A stretch of DNA of 64,000 nt from Methylobacterium phyllostachyos (GTDB lineage Bacteria > Pseudomonadota > Alphaproteobacteria > Rhizobiales > Beijerinckiaceae), in contig NZ_FNHS01000009.1 in the NCBI RefSeq assembly GCF_900103445.1, positions 12,082 to 76,081 on the forward strand, read 5' to 3'. The notes below the pieces were generated by a model that was not told the DNA's origin, ran no database searches, and saw only the letters and a program-made list of their open reading frames with translations. Positions 9,621 to 17,699 of this stretch are shown here, piece after piece. The first letter of the stretch is position 1. Every line of letters begins with the position of its first letter. The position numbers and the translations under genes are program-made.

Positions 9621-9809
9621 GCATAGTCTGCCCAGACCCCGAGCTCAACGAATCGCAACGGGGGCGGGCGTCGCACCTGTATCGGGGCGGCTGAGCTTGG
9701 TTGTCAGCCTGGGCCGGACGCGGCCATTCCCTCGCGCCCCGGGCAGTCGTTCACGCCGCCGCCGGTACCCGGAGGCGGAGTGCCGCGGACGCCCCGCTCG
9801 TCTAGCGCG

Positions 9810-10484
9810 TCAGACCTCATTGAGCGCGCGGGCGAGCCGGTCGCGCGCGCGGCAAACCCGGCTCTTCACCGTGCCGGGCGGGCAGCCGAGGACGGCCGCG
9901 GCCTCCTCGTAGGACAGGTCGTCGACCGCGATGAGCAGCAGCGCCTCGCGCTGAGCGGCGTCGAGCCGGTCGAGGGCGACCTGCAGATCCCGCACGTCCA
10001 TCTTGCCGTCCTGCTCGGCCGGCCTGGAGAGGCGGGCCGCATGCGCGCCGTCCGGGTCGGGAACCTCCCAGCGGCGCTTGATCCGACCGTTGAGGTAGCC
10101 GTTGCGCAGGATTGTGAAGAGCCAAGCCTTCAGCCGTGTTCCGGGCTCGAACCTCGCCCGGTGCTCCCAGGCCCTCAACAAGGTGAACTGTACGAGGTCA
10201 TCGCTCTCGACCGTATCGCGCGTCAGCGACAGCGCGTAACGGCGCAGGTGCGGCACCGCGGCGATCAGGTCGGTCTTGAAGCCGGCCGCCACCTGCCGGT
10301 CGCGTTCGGCGGCGTCGAGGGCCGCCGAGAGCCGCTCAAGCACACGCCTGAGGGGTGATCCGTCATTTAACTCCACAACTTCTGAATAATATATGCGCAG
10401 CCCATCTCCCAGGGCGCGCTGCGTTGGCGAGAGCACGGGATCGGGTTCCGGGGCAGGTTCCAGCAGTTCGTCAATGTGAGGCAC
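9810..10484 (-). CDS. ECF sigma factor of EcfG type with NepR-like N-terminal extension
   Basis: A 224-residue protein. Residues about 68-135 are sigma region 2 (SDDLVQFTLLRAWEHRARF, then LKAWLFTILRNGYLN, close to the ECF15/EcfG pattern of general stress sigma factors), and about 165-220 are region 4 (LSYEEAAAVLGCPPGTVKSR). EcfG proteins are usually nearer 180 residues. The extra N-terminus, residues about 22-58, reads LGDGLRIYYSEVV followed after the usual spacing by LRRVLERL. This resembles the helix pattern of the anti-sigma factor NepR (LGxxLRxxYxxVV ... LLxxL), but without the EPVPDRF core. The start is GTG at 10484 with a weak ribosome site. It is divergent from a PAS-LuxR gene whose upstream region has an EcfG-type promoter. 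Sigma call firm, NepR relation tentative. Confidence 0.85.
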   Translation of the reverse strand: MPHIDELLEPAPEPDPVLSPTQRALGDGLRIYYSEVVELNDGSPLRRVLERLSAALDAAERDRQVAAGFKTDLIAAVPHLRRYALSLTRDTVESDDLVQFTLLRAWEHRARFEPGTRLKAWLFTILRNGYLNGRIKRRWEVPDPDGAHAARLSRPAEQDGKMDVRDLQVALDRLDAAQREALLLIAVDDLSYEEAAAVLGCPPGTVKSRVCRARDRLARALNEV

Positions 10485-10620
10485 GGCGCGGAATGCTCAT
10501 GGGTGGTCGGGATCGCCGCGTTTCTTGTCGAGCGGCTTGCCAAGCGCGGCGAGCATTAATCTCTGGTCTCTACGAGCCGCGTCAATGATGCGGGTATACC
10601 AGGAAAATAACTTGATCGTG

Positions 10621-10645
10621 GGAACCAGCTTGCGCGCAACCGGTT
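10621..10645 (+). promoter_or_regulatory. EcfG-type (general stress) promoter motif for the PAS-LuxR gene
   Basis: GGAAC at 10621-10625 and GTT at 10643-10645 are separated by 17 bases, fitting the alphaproteobacterial EcfG pattern. It points at the gene starting at 10697, leaving a leader of about 45 bases, in the intergenic region shared with the sigma factor gene. Confidence 0.6.
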
Positions 10646-10696
10646 TGTGCCTCGCTGCCGAACGGGCGGCGGCGGCACGAAGGGGCGGGGCGAGCT

Positions 10697-12160
10697 TTGA
10701 CTGCGGGCGTCGACAGGCATGAGCTCCGGCAGATCATCGCCGGCCTGAGCGAGGGCGTGATCCTGGTCGAGCCCGATCAGACCATCGCCTACGCCAACGA
10801 AGCTGCGCTCGCCATGCACGGCGCCGGCAGCCTGGATGAGCTAGGCCCCACGGTCGATGCCTATCGCGAGCGCTTCTGCCTGCGCTACCGTAACCATGTC
10901 ACCCCGAACCACTACCCGATTGAGCGCGTCGTGGCTGGCGAGCGCTTCCACGACGTCATCGTCGAGGTCCGGCGTACCGACAGGCCGGAACAGGATTTCG
11001 TGCACTCGCTGCGCAGCCTCGTGGCCACGGACCACCAGGGCAAGCCGAGCTGCCTCGCGCTGATCCTCAAGGACGTGACCGATCAATTCGAGGCCGAGAA
11101 CCGGTTCGAGACGACCTTCAACGCCAATCCCGCGCCCGCCGTCATCACCCGCCTGTCCGACCTGCGCCACGTCAAGGTCAATCACGGCTTCCTGGAGATG
11201 ACCGGCTTCACCCGCGACGGCGTGCTCGGACGCAGCGTCTACGAACTCGACGTGCTGGCCGAGGCACGCAACCGCGACCTCGCGATCTCCCGCCTCAAGG
11301 CGGGCGGCACGATCCCGCAGATGGAGGCGTGTCTGCGCCTCCCGGATGGCGGCAGCCGCTTCGTCATCGTGGCCGGTCAGCCGATCGAGGTGGGCGACGA
11401 GCCCTGCATGCTGTTCACCTTCGCCGATCTCGAACTGCGCCGGAAGGCCGAGGCGGCTCTGCGCCAGAGCGAGGCGCGCTTCGCCAAGGCGTTCCGGCTG
11501 ACCCCGGTGCCGACCGTGCTGGCCCGGGGCCATGACTTCCGCGTGACGGGCATCAACGAGGCCTTCACCCGCGTCTTCGGCCTCGGCGAGGATCGGGTCG
11601 TCGGGCGCAGCCTCGGCGCGGCCGGTTTGTGGGTGAACGACAAGCAGCGCACGGATGTCGAGGCGGCCCTGGAGCGCCATGGCTGCGTGCTGGGTGCCGA
11701 AGTATGCCTGCGCCACGAGAGTGGGGCCAATCTCGATTGCCTCGTCTCGGCCGAGCGCATCGAGATCGAGGATGATCCCTTCGTGCTGCTGGTGATGCAG
11801 GACATCACGGATCGCAAGCACACGGAGCGCGAGTTGTTCGACGCCATCGAGACGGTAATGGCCGACACCTCTTGGTTCAGCCGCGGCCTCATCGAGAAGC
11901 TCGCCAACCTGCGCAGGCCGGAGATCGGGAGCGTGGATGCCGCCGCCCTCAACCTGACGGTGCGTGAGCGGCAGATCCTCAACTTGATCTGCTCGGGCCT
12001 CGACGACGAGGCCATCGCGCGCAAGCTCGACCTGTCGCGCAACACCGTGCGCAATCACGGCGCCGCCCTCTATCGCAAGCTCGGTATTCACAAGCGCAGC
12101 GAGGCAGTCGTTTGGGGTCGAGAGAACGGATTTCCGTTGTCATCGACCGGAGCGAAATAA
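10697..12160 (+). CDS. Triple-PAS domain LuxR-family transcriptional regulator
   Basis: A 487-residue cytoplasmic regulator. Three PAS domains follow one another at about residues 10-120, 130-240 and 255-370 (typical motifs include VNHGFLEMTGFTRDGVLGRS and GINEAFTRVFGL), and a GerE/LuxR helix-turn-helix lies at about 415-475 (LTVRERQILNLICSGLDDEA, then NTVRNHGAALYRKLGI). There is no kinase domain, so signals sensed by PAS domains (ligand, redox or light through a cofactor) probably act directly on DNA binding. The start is a TTG behind a GGGGCGGGGC stretch. It is divergent from the EcfG-like sigma gene and preceded by an EcfG-type promoter motif, so it may be part of the stress regulon. Confidence 0.88.
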   Translation: MTAGVDRHELRQIIAGLSEGVILVEPDQTIAYANEAALAMHGAGSLDELGPTVDAYRERFCLRYRNHVTPNHYPIERVVAGERFHDVIVEVRRTDRPEQDFVHSLRSLVATDHQGKPSCLALILKDVTDQFEAENRFETTFNANPAPAVITRLSDLRHVKVNHGFLEMTGFTRDGVLGRSVYELDVLAEARNRDLAISRLKAGGTIPQMEACLRLPDGGSRFVIVAGQPIEVGDEPCMLFTFADLELRRKAEAALRQSEARFAKAFRLTPVPTVLARGHDFRVTGINEAFTRVFGLGEDRVVGRSLGAAGLWVNDKQRTDVEAALERHGCVLGAEVCLRHESGANLDCLVSAERIEIEDDPFVLLVMQDITDRKHTERELFDAIETVMADTSWFSRGLIEKLANLRRPEIGSVDAAALNLTVRERQILNLICSGLDDEAIARKLDLSRNTVRNHGAALYRKLGIHKRSEAVVWGRENGFPLSSTGAK

Positions 12161-12252
12161 CTACTCTACCGGTATAAATTGCTCATTGAAGATGAGAGGT
12201 GGCCCATCATCTCCCAGGCGGTCCAGGGTTTTCTCGACAGGATGGAGTGCCC

Positions 12253-12426
12253 ATGACCGAAGACAAGAATTCCACTTCTGCCAAGCACCTCAAGGCTTCC
12301 GTCAAGGAAGCCCTCGGCAAGCTCACCGGCGACACCCGGGTCGAGGCCGAGGGTCGGCTGCAGAAGCGTGAGGCCAGCGCCGCAACGGCCGCTGGAGCGA
12401 AGTCCGACGGTCCCGTCCGGGACTGA
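12253..12426 (+). CDS. CsbD-like small protein
   Basis: A 57-residue hydrophilic protein with the CsbD-like pattern KASVKEALGKLTGDTRVEAE followed by LQKREASA. CsbD proteins are small stress-induced proteins of unknown biochemical role. ATG at 12253 follows a GATGGAG ribosome site. It opens a run of eight small genes on the same strand (to 15424) that all look like stress or envelope proteins. The C-terminal half is Ala-rich and disordered. Confidence 0.75.
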   Translation: MTEDKNSTSAKHLKASVKEALGKLTGDTRVEAEGRLQKREASAATAAGAKSDGPVRD

Positions 12427-12490
12427 CGCGACGTCAAGAAGCGCCTGGACGCGAGGCGCAATCCCCAACCCACAACACAGGAAGAACGAT

Positions 12491-12997
12491 ATGGTCGATA
12501 CGGATCGGATCACGGGCGCCGCCAAGGAGCTCGGCGGCAAGGTGCAGGGCGCCGTGGGCGACCTCGCCGGCTCGCGGCGGGACTCGGTCGAGGGCCGCGC
12601 CCGCGAGGCGGCCGGGCAGGCCGAGAGCCTGTACGGCCAAGCCAAGGACACGGTCCGCGACGCGGCCGACCATGTCGCCGACGCCGCCCGCGACATCGGT
12701 GGCCGGATCCGCGACACGGTCGGCGGCATCGTCGGGTCGGACGACATCGAGGATCGCGCACGCCGTGCCCAGGGCGCCGCCGGAGAGCACTTCGACCGCG
12801 CACAGCGCTCCGTGCGTCGCGTCGCCGACGACGCCTCAGATTACGCCGAGGACGCCTACGAGCGCAGCGGCCATTCCCTGCGCCGGGGCACGCGTGAGGT
12901 GAGCCACCAGGTGGCCGAATACCCGCTCGCCTCGCTCCTCATCGCCGGCGCCGTCGGCTTCGGCCTCGGCCTGCTCGTCAGCGCCACCCGCGACTGA
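12491..12997 (+). CDS. CsbD / YqjD-like membrane-anchored stress protein
   Basis: A 168-residue protein in two parts. The N-terminal 60 residues follow the CsbD pattern (ITGAAKELGGKVQGAVGDL, then AESLYGQAKDTVRDAADHV). The middle is highly charged and helical. The C-terminus ends in one membrane segment with glycines (LLIAGAVGFGLGLLVSA) like ElaB/YqjD, ribosome-associated inner-membrane proteins of stationary phase. RBS AGGAAGAAC precedes ATG. It is clearly paralogous to the gene at 34499 (same MVDTDRITGAA start and same C-terminal anchor), with an extra central segment. Confidence 0.82.
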   Translation: MVDTDRITGAAKELGGKVQGAVGDLAGSRRDSVEGRAREAAGQAESLYGQAKDTVRDAADHVADAARDIGGRIRDTVGGIVGSDDIEDRARRAQGAAGEHFDRAQRSVRRVADDASDYAEDAYERSGHSLRRGTREVSHQVAEYPLASLLIAGAVGFGLGLLVSATRD

Positions 12998-13040
12998 ACC
13001 GACACACGACACCGAACGACCAACGACCCGGAGTGAAAGC

Positions 13041-13967
13041 GTGACCACGATCCAGACCACCACATCCCCCCTCGCCACCACGGCGGCGCCGGCCGATGGC
13101 CGCACCGTGCTGCTCAACGAGGTGTCCTGGGGGGCCATCTTCGCCGGCGCCGTCACGGCCCTCGTGACCCAGGTCATCGTGAACCTCGTGGGCGTCGGGG
13201 TCGGCCTGGCCTCGGTGGGCACCACCGCCGCCGACAACCCCTCCGCCTCGAGCATGTCGATGGGCGCCGGCATCTGGTTCGTGGCCTCGGGCATCGTCGC
13301 CTCGCTGGCTGGCGGCCTGATCGCCGGCCGGCTCTCGGGCAAGCCGCTGCCGGGCGTTGCGGCCCTGCACGGTCTCGTCTCCTGGGCGGTCACGACGCTC
13401 GTCGTGCTCTACCTGCTGACGTCGGCAGCGAGCGGTCTCGTCGGCGGAACGCTGAGCACCGTCTCGGGCGCGCTCGGCGGCGCGGGCAACCTCGTGGGCG
13501 GCACCATCCAGACGGCCGCGCAGGCTGCGGCGCCGTCGCTCGCGAAGGTCTCGAACCCCCTCGACGGCATCGAGGACAAGGTCCGGCAGCAGTCAGCCGG
13601 GCAGGACCCGCAGGCGGCCAAGGATGCGGCGGTCGCGGCCATCCGCGCCCTATTCACGGGTGACGCCTCGCAGAAGCAGCAGGCCGAGAGCCGCGCGGCC
13701 GATGCGCTGGCCAAGGCACAGAACATCCCGGTCGATCAGGCTCGCCAGCAGGTCCAGGACTACGAGAAGCAGTACGACCAGGCGGTCGCCACCGCCAAGC
13801 AGAAGGCCGAGGCTGCGGCCGTGACGGCCAAGTCGGCGGCCACGCAGGGTGCGTTCTATGCCGCCATCGCCCTCGTCCTCGGTGCACTCGCCGCCTTCTT
13901 CGGTGGTCGCCTCGGCGCCCCGAAGCCGACCACGCTGCTCGGTACCTACGAGTCCCGGCGCGTCTGA
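13041..13967 (+). CDS. Glycine-zipper integral membrane protein (PhnA-like in Methylobacterium annotations)
   Basis: A 308-residue membrane protein starting at GTG 13041. Hydrophobic segments lie at about residues 30-60, 75-100, 110-140 and at the C-terminus (FYAAIALVLGALAAFFGGRL). Between them is a soluble helical stretch rich in A, Q, K and D (about 165-265). Many GxxxG-type spacings are visible (GGLIAGRLSGK). Similar proteins in Methylobacterium are often labelled PhnA-like, but no phosphonate-related feature is seen. It lies inside the stress-gene run and is followed by a strong hairpin at 13979-14003. Function unknown. Confidence 0.8.
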   Translation: MTTIQTTTSPLATTAAPADGRTVLLNEVSWGAIFAGAVTALVTQVIVNLVGVGVGLASVGTTAADNPSASSMSMGAGIWFVASGIVASLAGGLIAGRLSGKPLPGVAALHGLVSWAVTTLVVLYLLTSAASGLVGGTLSTVSGALGGAGNLVGGTIQTAAQAAAPSLAKVSNPLDGIEDKVRQQSAGQDPQAAKDAAVAAIRALFTGDASQKQQAESRAADALAKAQNIPVDQARQQVQDYEKQYDQAVATAKQKAEAAAVTAKSAATQGAFYAAIALVLGALAAFFGGRLGAPKPTTLLGTYESRRV

Positions 13968-13978
13968 ACCCCTTCACC

Positions 13979-14003
13979 GACCCCCGCCGCACCGGCGGGG
14001 GTC
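13979..14003 (+). terminator. GC-rich hairpin after the membrane protein gene
   Basis: A perfect 10-base stem, GACCCCCGCC at 13979-13988 pairing with GGCGGGGGTC at 13994-14003, five-base loop, 12 bases after the stop. No T-run follows, so termination strength is uncertain. Confidence 0.6.
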
Positions 14004-14052
14004 TCACCAGCCGGGATGACCGGCCCCACCACACGAAGCAGGAGCGCATACG

Positions 14053-14256
14053 ATGAGCAGCACCACCGACAAGCTCAAGGGTCTGGCCAACGAGGCCGTC
14101 GGCAATGTCAAGCAGGCGGCTGGCAAGGCCACCGGCAACGACAAGCTCGTCGCCGAAGGCAAGGCGCAGGAACTGAAGGGCGAGGCGCAGAAGACCGTCG
14201 GCGACGTCAAGGACGGCGCCAAGAATCTCGCCGACAAGATCACCGGCAAGCACTGA
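14053..14256 (+). CDS. CsbD family protein
   Basis: A 67-residue full-length CsbD protein: it starts with STTDKLKGLANEAVGNVKQA and has two repeated halves of the form GKATGNDKLVAEGKAQELKG and GEAQKTVGDVKD. This is the canonical size and composition for the family (Lys, Ala, Gly, Asp/Glu; predicted partly disordered). A GGAGCGCAT ribosome site precedes ATG. It sits third among the stress-protein genes. The role is presumed protective in stress; the mechanism is unknown. Confidence 0.92.
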   Translation: MSSTTDKLKGLANEAVGNVKQAAGKATGNDKLVAEGKAQELKGEAQKTVGDVKDGAKNLADKITGKH

Positions 14257-14341
14257 TCGCCCAGGCGGCGTCGGCTCACCCGGCCGCCGCCGCCTCCTGC
14301 CCCGAACGGGGCTCCTTGCCCACAGAACAGGAGACGATCCC

Positions 14342-14725
14342 ATGAACCGCGACCAGATCCGTGGCGCGTCCCGTCACCTCAAGGGTCGCGCCGAGACCGC
14401 CCTCGGCGGCCTGACCGGCGATCCGGCCCGCCAGGTGCGCGGCGCCGTGGACCAAGTGGCGGGCGGTGCCCAGTACGCCTACGGCCACGCCCGCGACCGG
14501 GCGGAGGATCTCGTCGAGGAGGGCCGACACTTGGCCCATGAGGCACGGGAGCGGGCCGACGACCTCATCGAGGACGGGCGGCACTACGCCGAAGAGGCCC
14601 GCCGCCGGGCCCAAACGCAAGGTCGCCGGGCGATCCGTTATGCGGATGCCAACCGCACCACGACGCTGCTGGCCTTCGCCGGCGTCGCGTTCGCTCTGGG
14701 CTGGCTCGCCCGTTCCGCGCGCTGA
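14342..14725 (+). CDS. CsbD / YqjD-like membrane-anchored stress protein
   Basis: A 127-residue protein: a CsbD-like N-terminus (MNRDQIRGASRHLKGRAETA), a long charged helix with internally repeated DLVEEGRHLAHEARERAD and DLIEDGRHYAEEARRRA units, and one C-terminal membrane segment (LLAFAGVAFALGWLARS). This is the ElaB/YqjD layout. The direct 18-residue repeat with alternating acidic and basic residues would form an amphipathic or coiled-coil stalk. RBS ACAGGAG lies upstream of ATG. Probably co-transcribed with the small gene at 14749. Confidence 0.82.
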   Translation: MNRDQIRGASRHLKGRAETALGGLTGDPARQVRGAVDQVAGGAQYAYGHARDRAEDLVEEGRHLAHEARERADDLIEDGRHYAEEARRRAQTQGRRAIRYADANRTTTLLAFAGVAFALGWLARSAR

Positions 14726-14748
14726 GCGCAAAGATTCAGGAGAACCCG

Positions 14749-14850
14749 ATGATCCGCAAGCTTCTCACCGCCTTCCTGCTGCCGAGGGTGATCGCCTTCC
14801 TCGCGCGCCGGTTCAATGGCCGCGCAGCCGCGCCGCGCCGGGGACACTGA
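14749..14850 (+). CDS. Small basic membrane-associated peptide
   Basis: A 33-codon gene starting MIRKLLTAFLLPRVIAFLAR and ending in a basic tail. It has a clear CAGGAG ribosome site six bases before the ATG and sits between two genes of the same operon-like run, 23 bases after the preceding stop. The N-terminal 20 residues form one short hydrophobic, amphipathic helix; the rest is Arg-rich. No family was recognised. Confidence 0.6.
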   Translation: MIRKLLTAFLLPRVIAFLARRFNGRAAAPRRGH

Positions 14851-14944
14851 CCGGATCGGGACGCGCCGGCCTGCCCGAGGCGACCCTCAAGCCCGCCCCA
14901 CGATTCTGACGGCTTCCGCCGATCCACCCGAAGAAGGACGCGAC

Positions 14945-15424
14945 ATGAGCAAGGGATATCCCTCGATGACGGCCCTGCTGGGTCTGCTCGCGGTGGCGGG
15001 CTACCAGCACAGGGACAAGATCGCCGAGTGGCTCGGCACCCCCGCCCGGGATGCCCATGGGGCGGTCGTGCCGCCCGAGGCGCGGACGCCCCCGGTGGGC
15101 GGGTCGGCGTTACCGTCCAACCTGGAGCGCGTGCTCGGCGGCGTCGGCTCGGCCGGGGTCGGCAGCCTGCTCGCGAGCGGGCTTGCCGAACTCGTCGAGC
15201 ACTTCACCACGGGCGGCCACGGCGAAACCGCGAAATCCTGGGTCAATCAGGGTGACAATAAGGCCATCACCGAGGGGGACTTGGAGCGCGCCATCGGACC
15301 CGAGACCCTCGACCATCTCACCCAGCAGACCGGCCTCAGCCGTTCGGAGGTTCTCGCGCGCCTGTCGCGCGACCTGCCCTCGGCCATCGACCGCTACGCG
15401 ATCGACGGACGCCGCTTCGCCTGA
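14945..15424 (+). CDS. YidB family (DUF937) protein
   Basis: A 159-residue protein with the YidB-like C-terminal pattern: SWVNQGDNKAITEGDLERAI, then LDHLTQQTGLSRSEVLARLS and a final DLPSAIDRYAIDGR. The N-terminus (MTALLGLLAVAGYQHRDKIAEW) is a short hydrophobic stretch, and the region before the domain is low in complexity. RBS GAAGGAC lies before ATG 14945. YidB proteins have no settled function. It closes the stress-gene run. Confidence 0.85.
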   Translation: MSKGYPSMTALLGLLAVAGYQHRDKIAEWLGTPARDAHGAVVPPEARTPPVGGSALPSNLERVLGGVGSAGVGSLLASGLAELVEHFTTGGHGETAKSWVNQGDNKAITEGDLERAIGPETLDHLTQQTGLSRSEVLARLSRDLPSAIDRYAIDGRRFA

Positions 15425-15856
15425 CGGCAGGCGGCCCGCACCCTCGCCAGCGCTTGCACGGACTTGCGTTGGCAGGCCAGACGGGACGCGACAGTGAGGA
15501 AACGCTGTTCCCGAGAACCGCAGCGCGCGCGCTTCCGCTGAGGGGAGGGGCCCGCGACCCGTGCGAGGCAGAGGGCATCCCTGTCGCGCATCGTGGGCAA
15601 GGCAACGGACCTTCGGGTCCAGCCTCGGCTGTATCGCGGTTGTGTCGAAGGGCCGGCCGCCGTGTCCACGAAGCCTGCTCAGGGCAGGTCCCGATCGCGT
15701 CGCAAGCGCGCATTGCTCCTAGACCTCGTCCTGACGCGCTCTCATGCGCCGAACCGGTCTCCACTTCGCCGGAAAGCGCCTCAAGCGCAGCGGCCGCACA
15801 ACACCGAGGGCCGGCGCCGCCGATCCCTTTACGCGCCTCAAGGGGATCGGCACGGC
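15425..15856. other. Intergenic region with remnant of a dispersed repeat
   Basis: About 430 bases with no supported gene. The stretch near 15640-15700 (GTGTCGAAGGG ... GCTCAGGGCAGG) resembles the dispersed GTGTCGAAGG/CTCAGGGCAGG intergenic repeats common in alphaproteobacterial genomes. The last 20 bases hold the ribosome site of the LysM gene. No promoter was recognised. Confidence 0.4.
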
Positions 15857-17470
15857 ATGTTGACCGGCTTGCGGCGCATTCTCGTCACGGCGCTGCTCAG
15901 CGCCTTCGTCGGCATCGGCGTGATCCTGGCACTGCTCGGCCGACGGCCGCGGAAACAGGGGGCCGGATCTGTCGAAGAGCTTGTTCCGATAGCCGATCCG
16001 TCGCCCGCAGCCGGCAAGGCGACGCGCGGATGGGGCCTCGCAATCCTGCTGCTCCTGATCGGGCTGACCGGAATCGTCGTCGGGCCGACCGATCGGCCCC
16101 GCGCGCCCAAGCCGCCCCCGACCGACGGCGACCGGAACCCGTTGGCTGCCCTGTCCTCCCCCATCACCGATACAGGCCGCGCCCTGGCGCCGCACCGGGA
16201 AACGCCGACCGGGTCCGATCCGGTGACCGGGCCGGAGGGTCCCGCTCCTTCGGACCGTTCCGGCTCGACCGTGCCGAGCTTCGACATCGTGCGTATCGAG
16301 CCCAGTGGGGATGCCGTCATCGCGGGGCGGGCGGCGCCCGGCTCCACAGTTGCGGTGCTCGTCGATGGCAGACCCGTGGCCAGCGTCAGGGCCGGCGCCG
16401 ATGGCCAGTTCGCCGTCACGCCGCCGCCCGTTCCGGCCGGGGCCAGCGAGATCGGGCTTCGAGCCGCGAATGCGGCGGGCACGGCGCATGAGTCCGCGGC
16501 CAAGGTCGCCGTCGTGGTCGCGCCTTCCCGGGATACGAGGCCGCTCGTCGCCCTTACGGCGCCCAATACGCCGACCGTGGTCCTGTCGCAGCCGGATCGA
16601 CCGGCCGCGCGCCGCCCCCGTTCCGTCATCGAGCCGGTCAAGCCGGCGCCCCTCGGAGCGGGGCCGGTGCGGGGGGCCGCGCGGGCTCCGGGCCTCGATG
16701 TGCCGAAGCCGGGAAATCTCCCGGGTGGCTCCGAGGGCGGCAACCCGGCGACGGACGCCCGGGCTGGCGGGAGCGGACCGGGGGGCGCGGCAGCCAGCCC
16801 CGCCACGCCGCCCCGAGTCGTCAGCATCGACGCACGGGACGGTGGAGGGCTGTTCGTCACGGCGCGGGCGGGCTCCGGGGCCAGTCTCCGACTTTATCTG
16901 AACGACACGCTGATCGCCCCGGCCACCGTGGGCCGCGACGGGACCGTGACGTTCGCCATCGGCCGAGGTGTGAGGCCGGGAGCCTACAGGGTCCGGCTCG
17001 ACTTGGTCGATCCTGCGACCGGCACGGTTCAAGCGCGCGCGGAGGTCCCGTTCTCCCTTCCCGATCGCGAGGTCCGAACCTCCAACCTGCGGCAGAAGCA
17101 GCCGCGCGAGGCCGCCCGGCCGGACGCTTCGGGGCCGTCCGCGTCCGGGGACACAGAGGTGCGTCGCGAACCTCCTGCGGCCCCGTCGGATTCCTCCAGC
17201 ACCGGCAGCTTGGCCGGGAACGTTCTGCCTCAGGCCGAGGCGGGCTCACCCGAGGTCTCTGTTCCCGGGATCGCGACGGCGCGCATCGTGCGGGGTGACA
17301 ACCTGTGGACGATCAGCCGGCGCACATACGGCGAAGGCGAGCGCTATACGCTGATCTACGACGCCAACCACGATCAGATCCGCGACCCGGACCTCATCTA
17401 CCCCGGACAGATCCTCGTGCTACCGAGCCCGGATGCCTTTGGTACGGAGAGCGCCGGAAAGCGCGACTGA
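15857..17470 (+). CDS. LysM domain protein with membrane anchor and Ig-like segments
   Basis: A 537-residue envelope protein. Two membrane segments lie in the first 75 residues (ILVTALLSAFVGIGVILALL and GLAILLLLIGLTGIVVG). A Pro/Ala/Gly-rich periplasmic region follows, containing at least two Ig/Big-like segments (AVIAGRAAPGSTVAVLVDGR and LFVTARAGSGASLRLYLND). The C-terminal 50 residues are a LysM domain (ARIVRGDNLWTISRRTYGEG to IYPGQILVLP). LysM binds peptidoglycan, so the protein probably tethers the membrane to the wall. ATG 15857 with AGGGGATCGG in front was preferred over longer in-frame starts because the upstream translation lacks domain character. Confidence 0.88.
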   Translation: MLTGLRRILVTALLSAFVGIGVILALLGRRPRKQGAGSVEELVPIADPSPAAGKATRGWGLAILLLLIGLTGIVVGPTDRPRAPKPPPTDGDRNPLAALSSPITDTGRALAPHRETPTGSDPVTGPEGPAPSDRSGSTVPSFDIVRIEPSGDAVIAGRAAPGSTVAVLVDGRPVASVRAGADGQFAVTPPPVPAGASEIGLRAANAAGTAHESAAKVAVVVAPSRDTRPLVALTAPNTPTVVLSQPDRPAARRPRSVIEPVKPAPLGAGPVRGAARAPGLDVPKPGNLPGGSEGGNPATDARAGGSGPGGAAASPATPPRVVSIDARDGGGLFVTARAGSGASLRLYLNDTLIAPATVGRDGTVTFAIGRGVRPGAYRVRLDLVDPATGTVQARAEVPFSLPDREVRTSNLRQKQPREAARPDASGPSASGDTEVRREPPAAPSDSSSTGSLAGNVLPQAEAGSPEVSVPGIATARIVRGDNLWTISRRTYGEGERYTLIYDANHDQIRDPDLIYPGQILVLPSPDAFGTESAGKRD

Positions 17471-17699
17471 CGGGCAGGGTCCGTGGTGACGGCAGAGGGC
17501 CGCCCCGTTTCCGTGCTCTTGCGGCCTCCGACATCCGTCTGCACGCCGTCAGGTCCCGGTGAAGACACTGATGCCCGGTCCGGACACAAGGCGGACGAGC
17601 GCCGATCATGCCGCCGGCCCAGAGCCTCGGTGCCGTGGACCTTCAGCGTCACCCAGACCTTCAGCGCCCGGAAGCCGCGGGACAGGTCGGGGCCGAGGT

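Noticed and set aside
7779..9626. 615-codon plus-strand open frame opposite ygiQ
   Set aside because: The minus strand encodes a full-length radical SAM protein with its cluster motif; the opposite frame has no recognisable domain.
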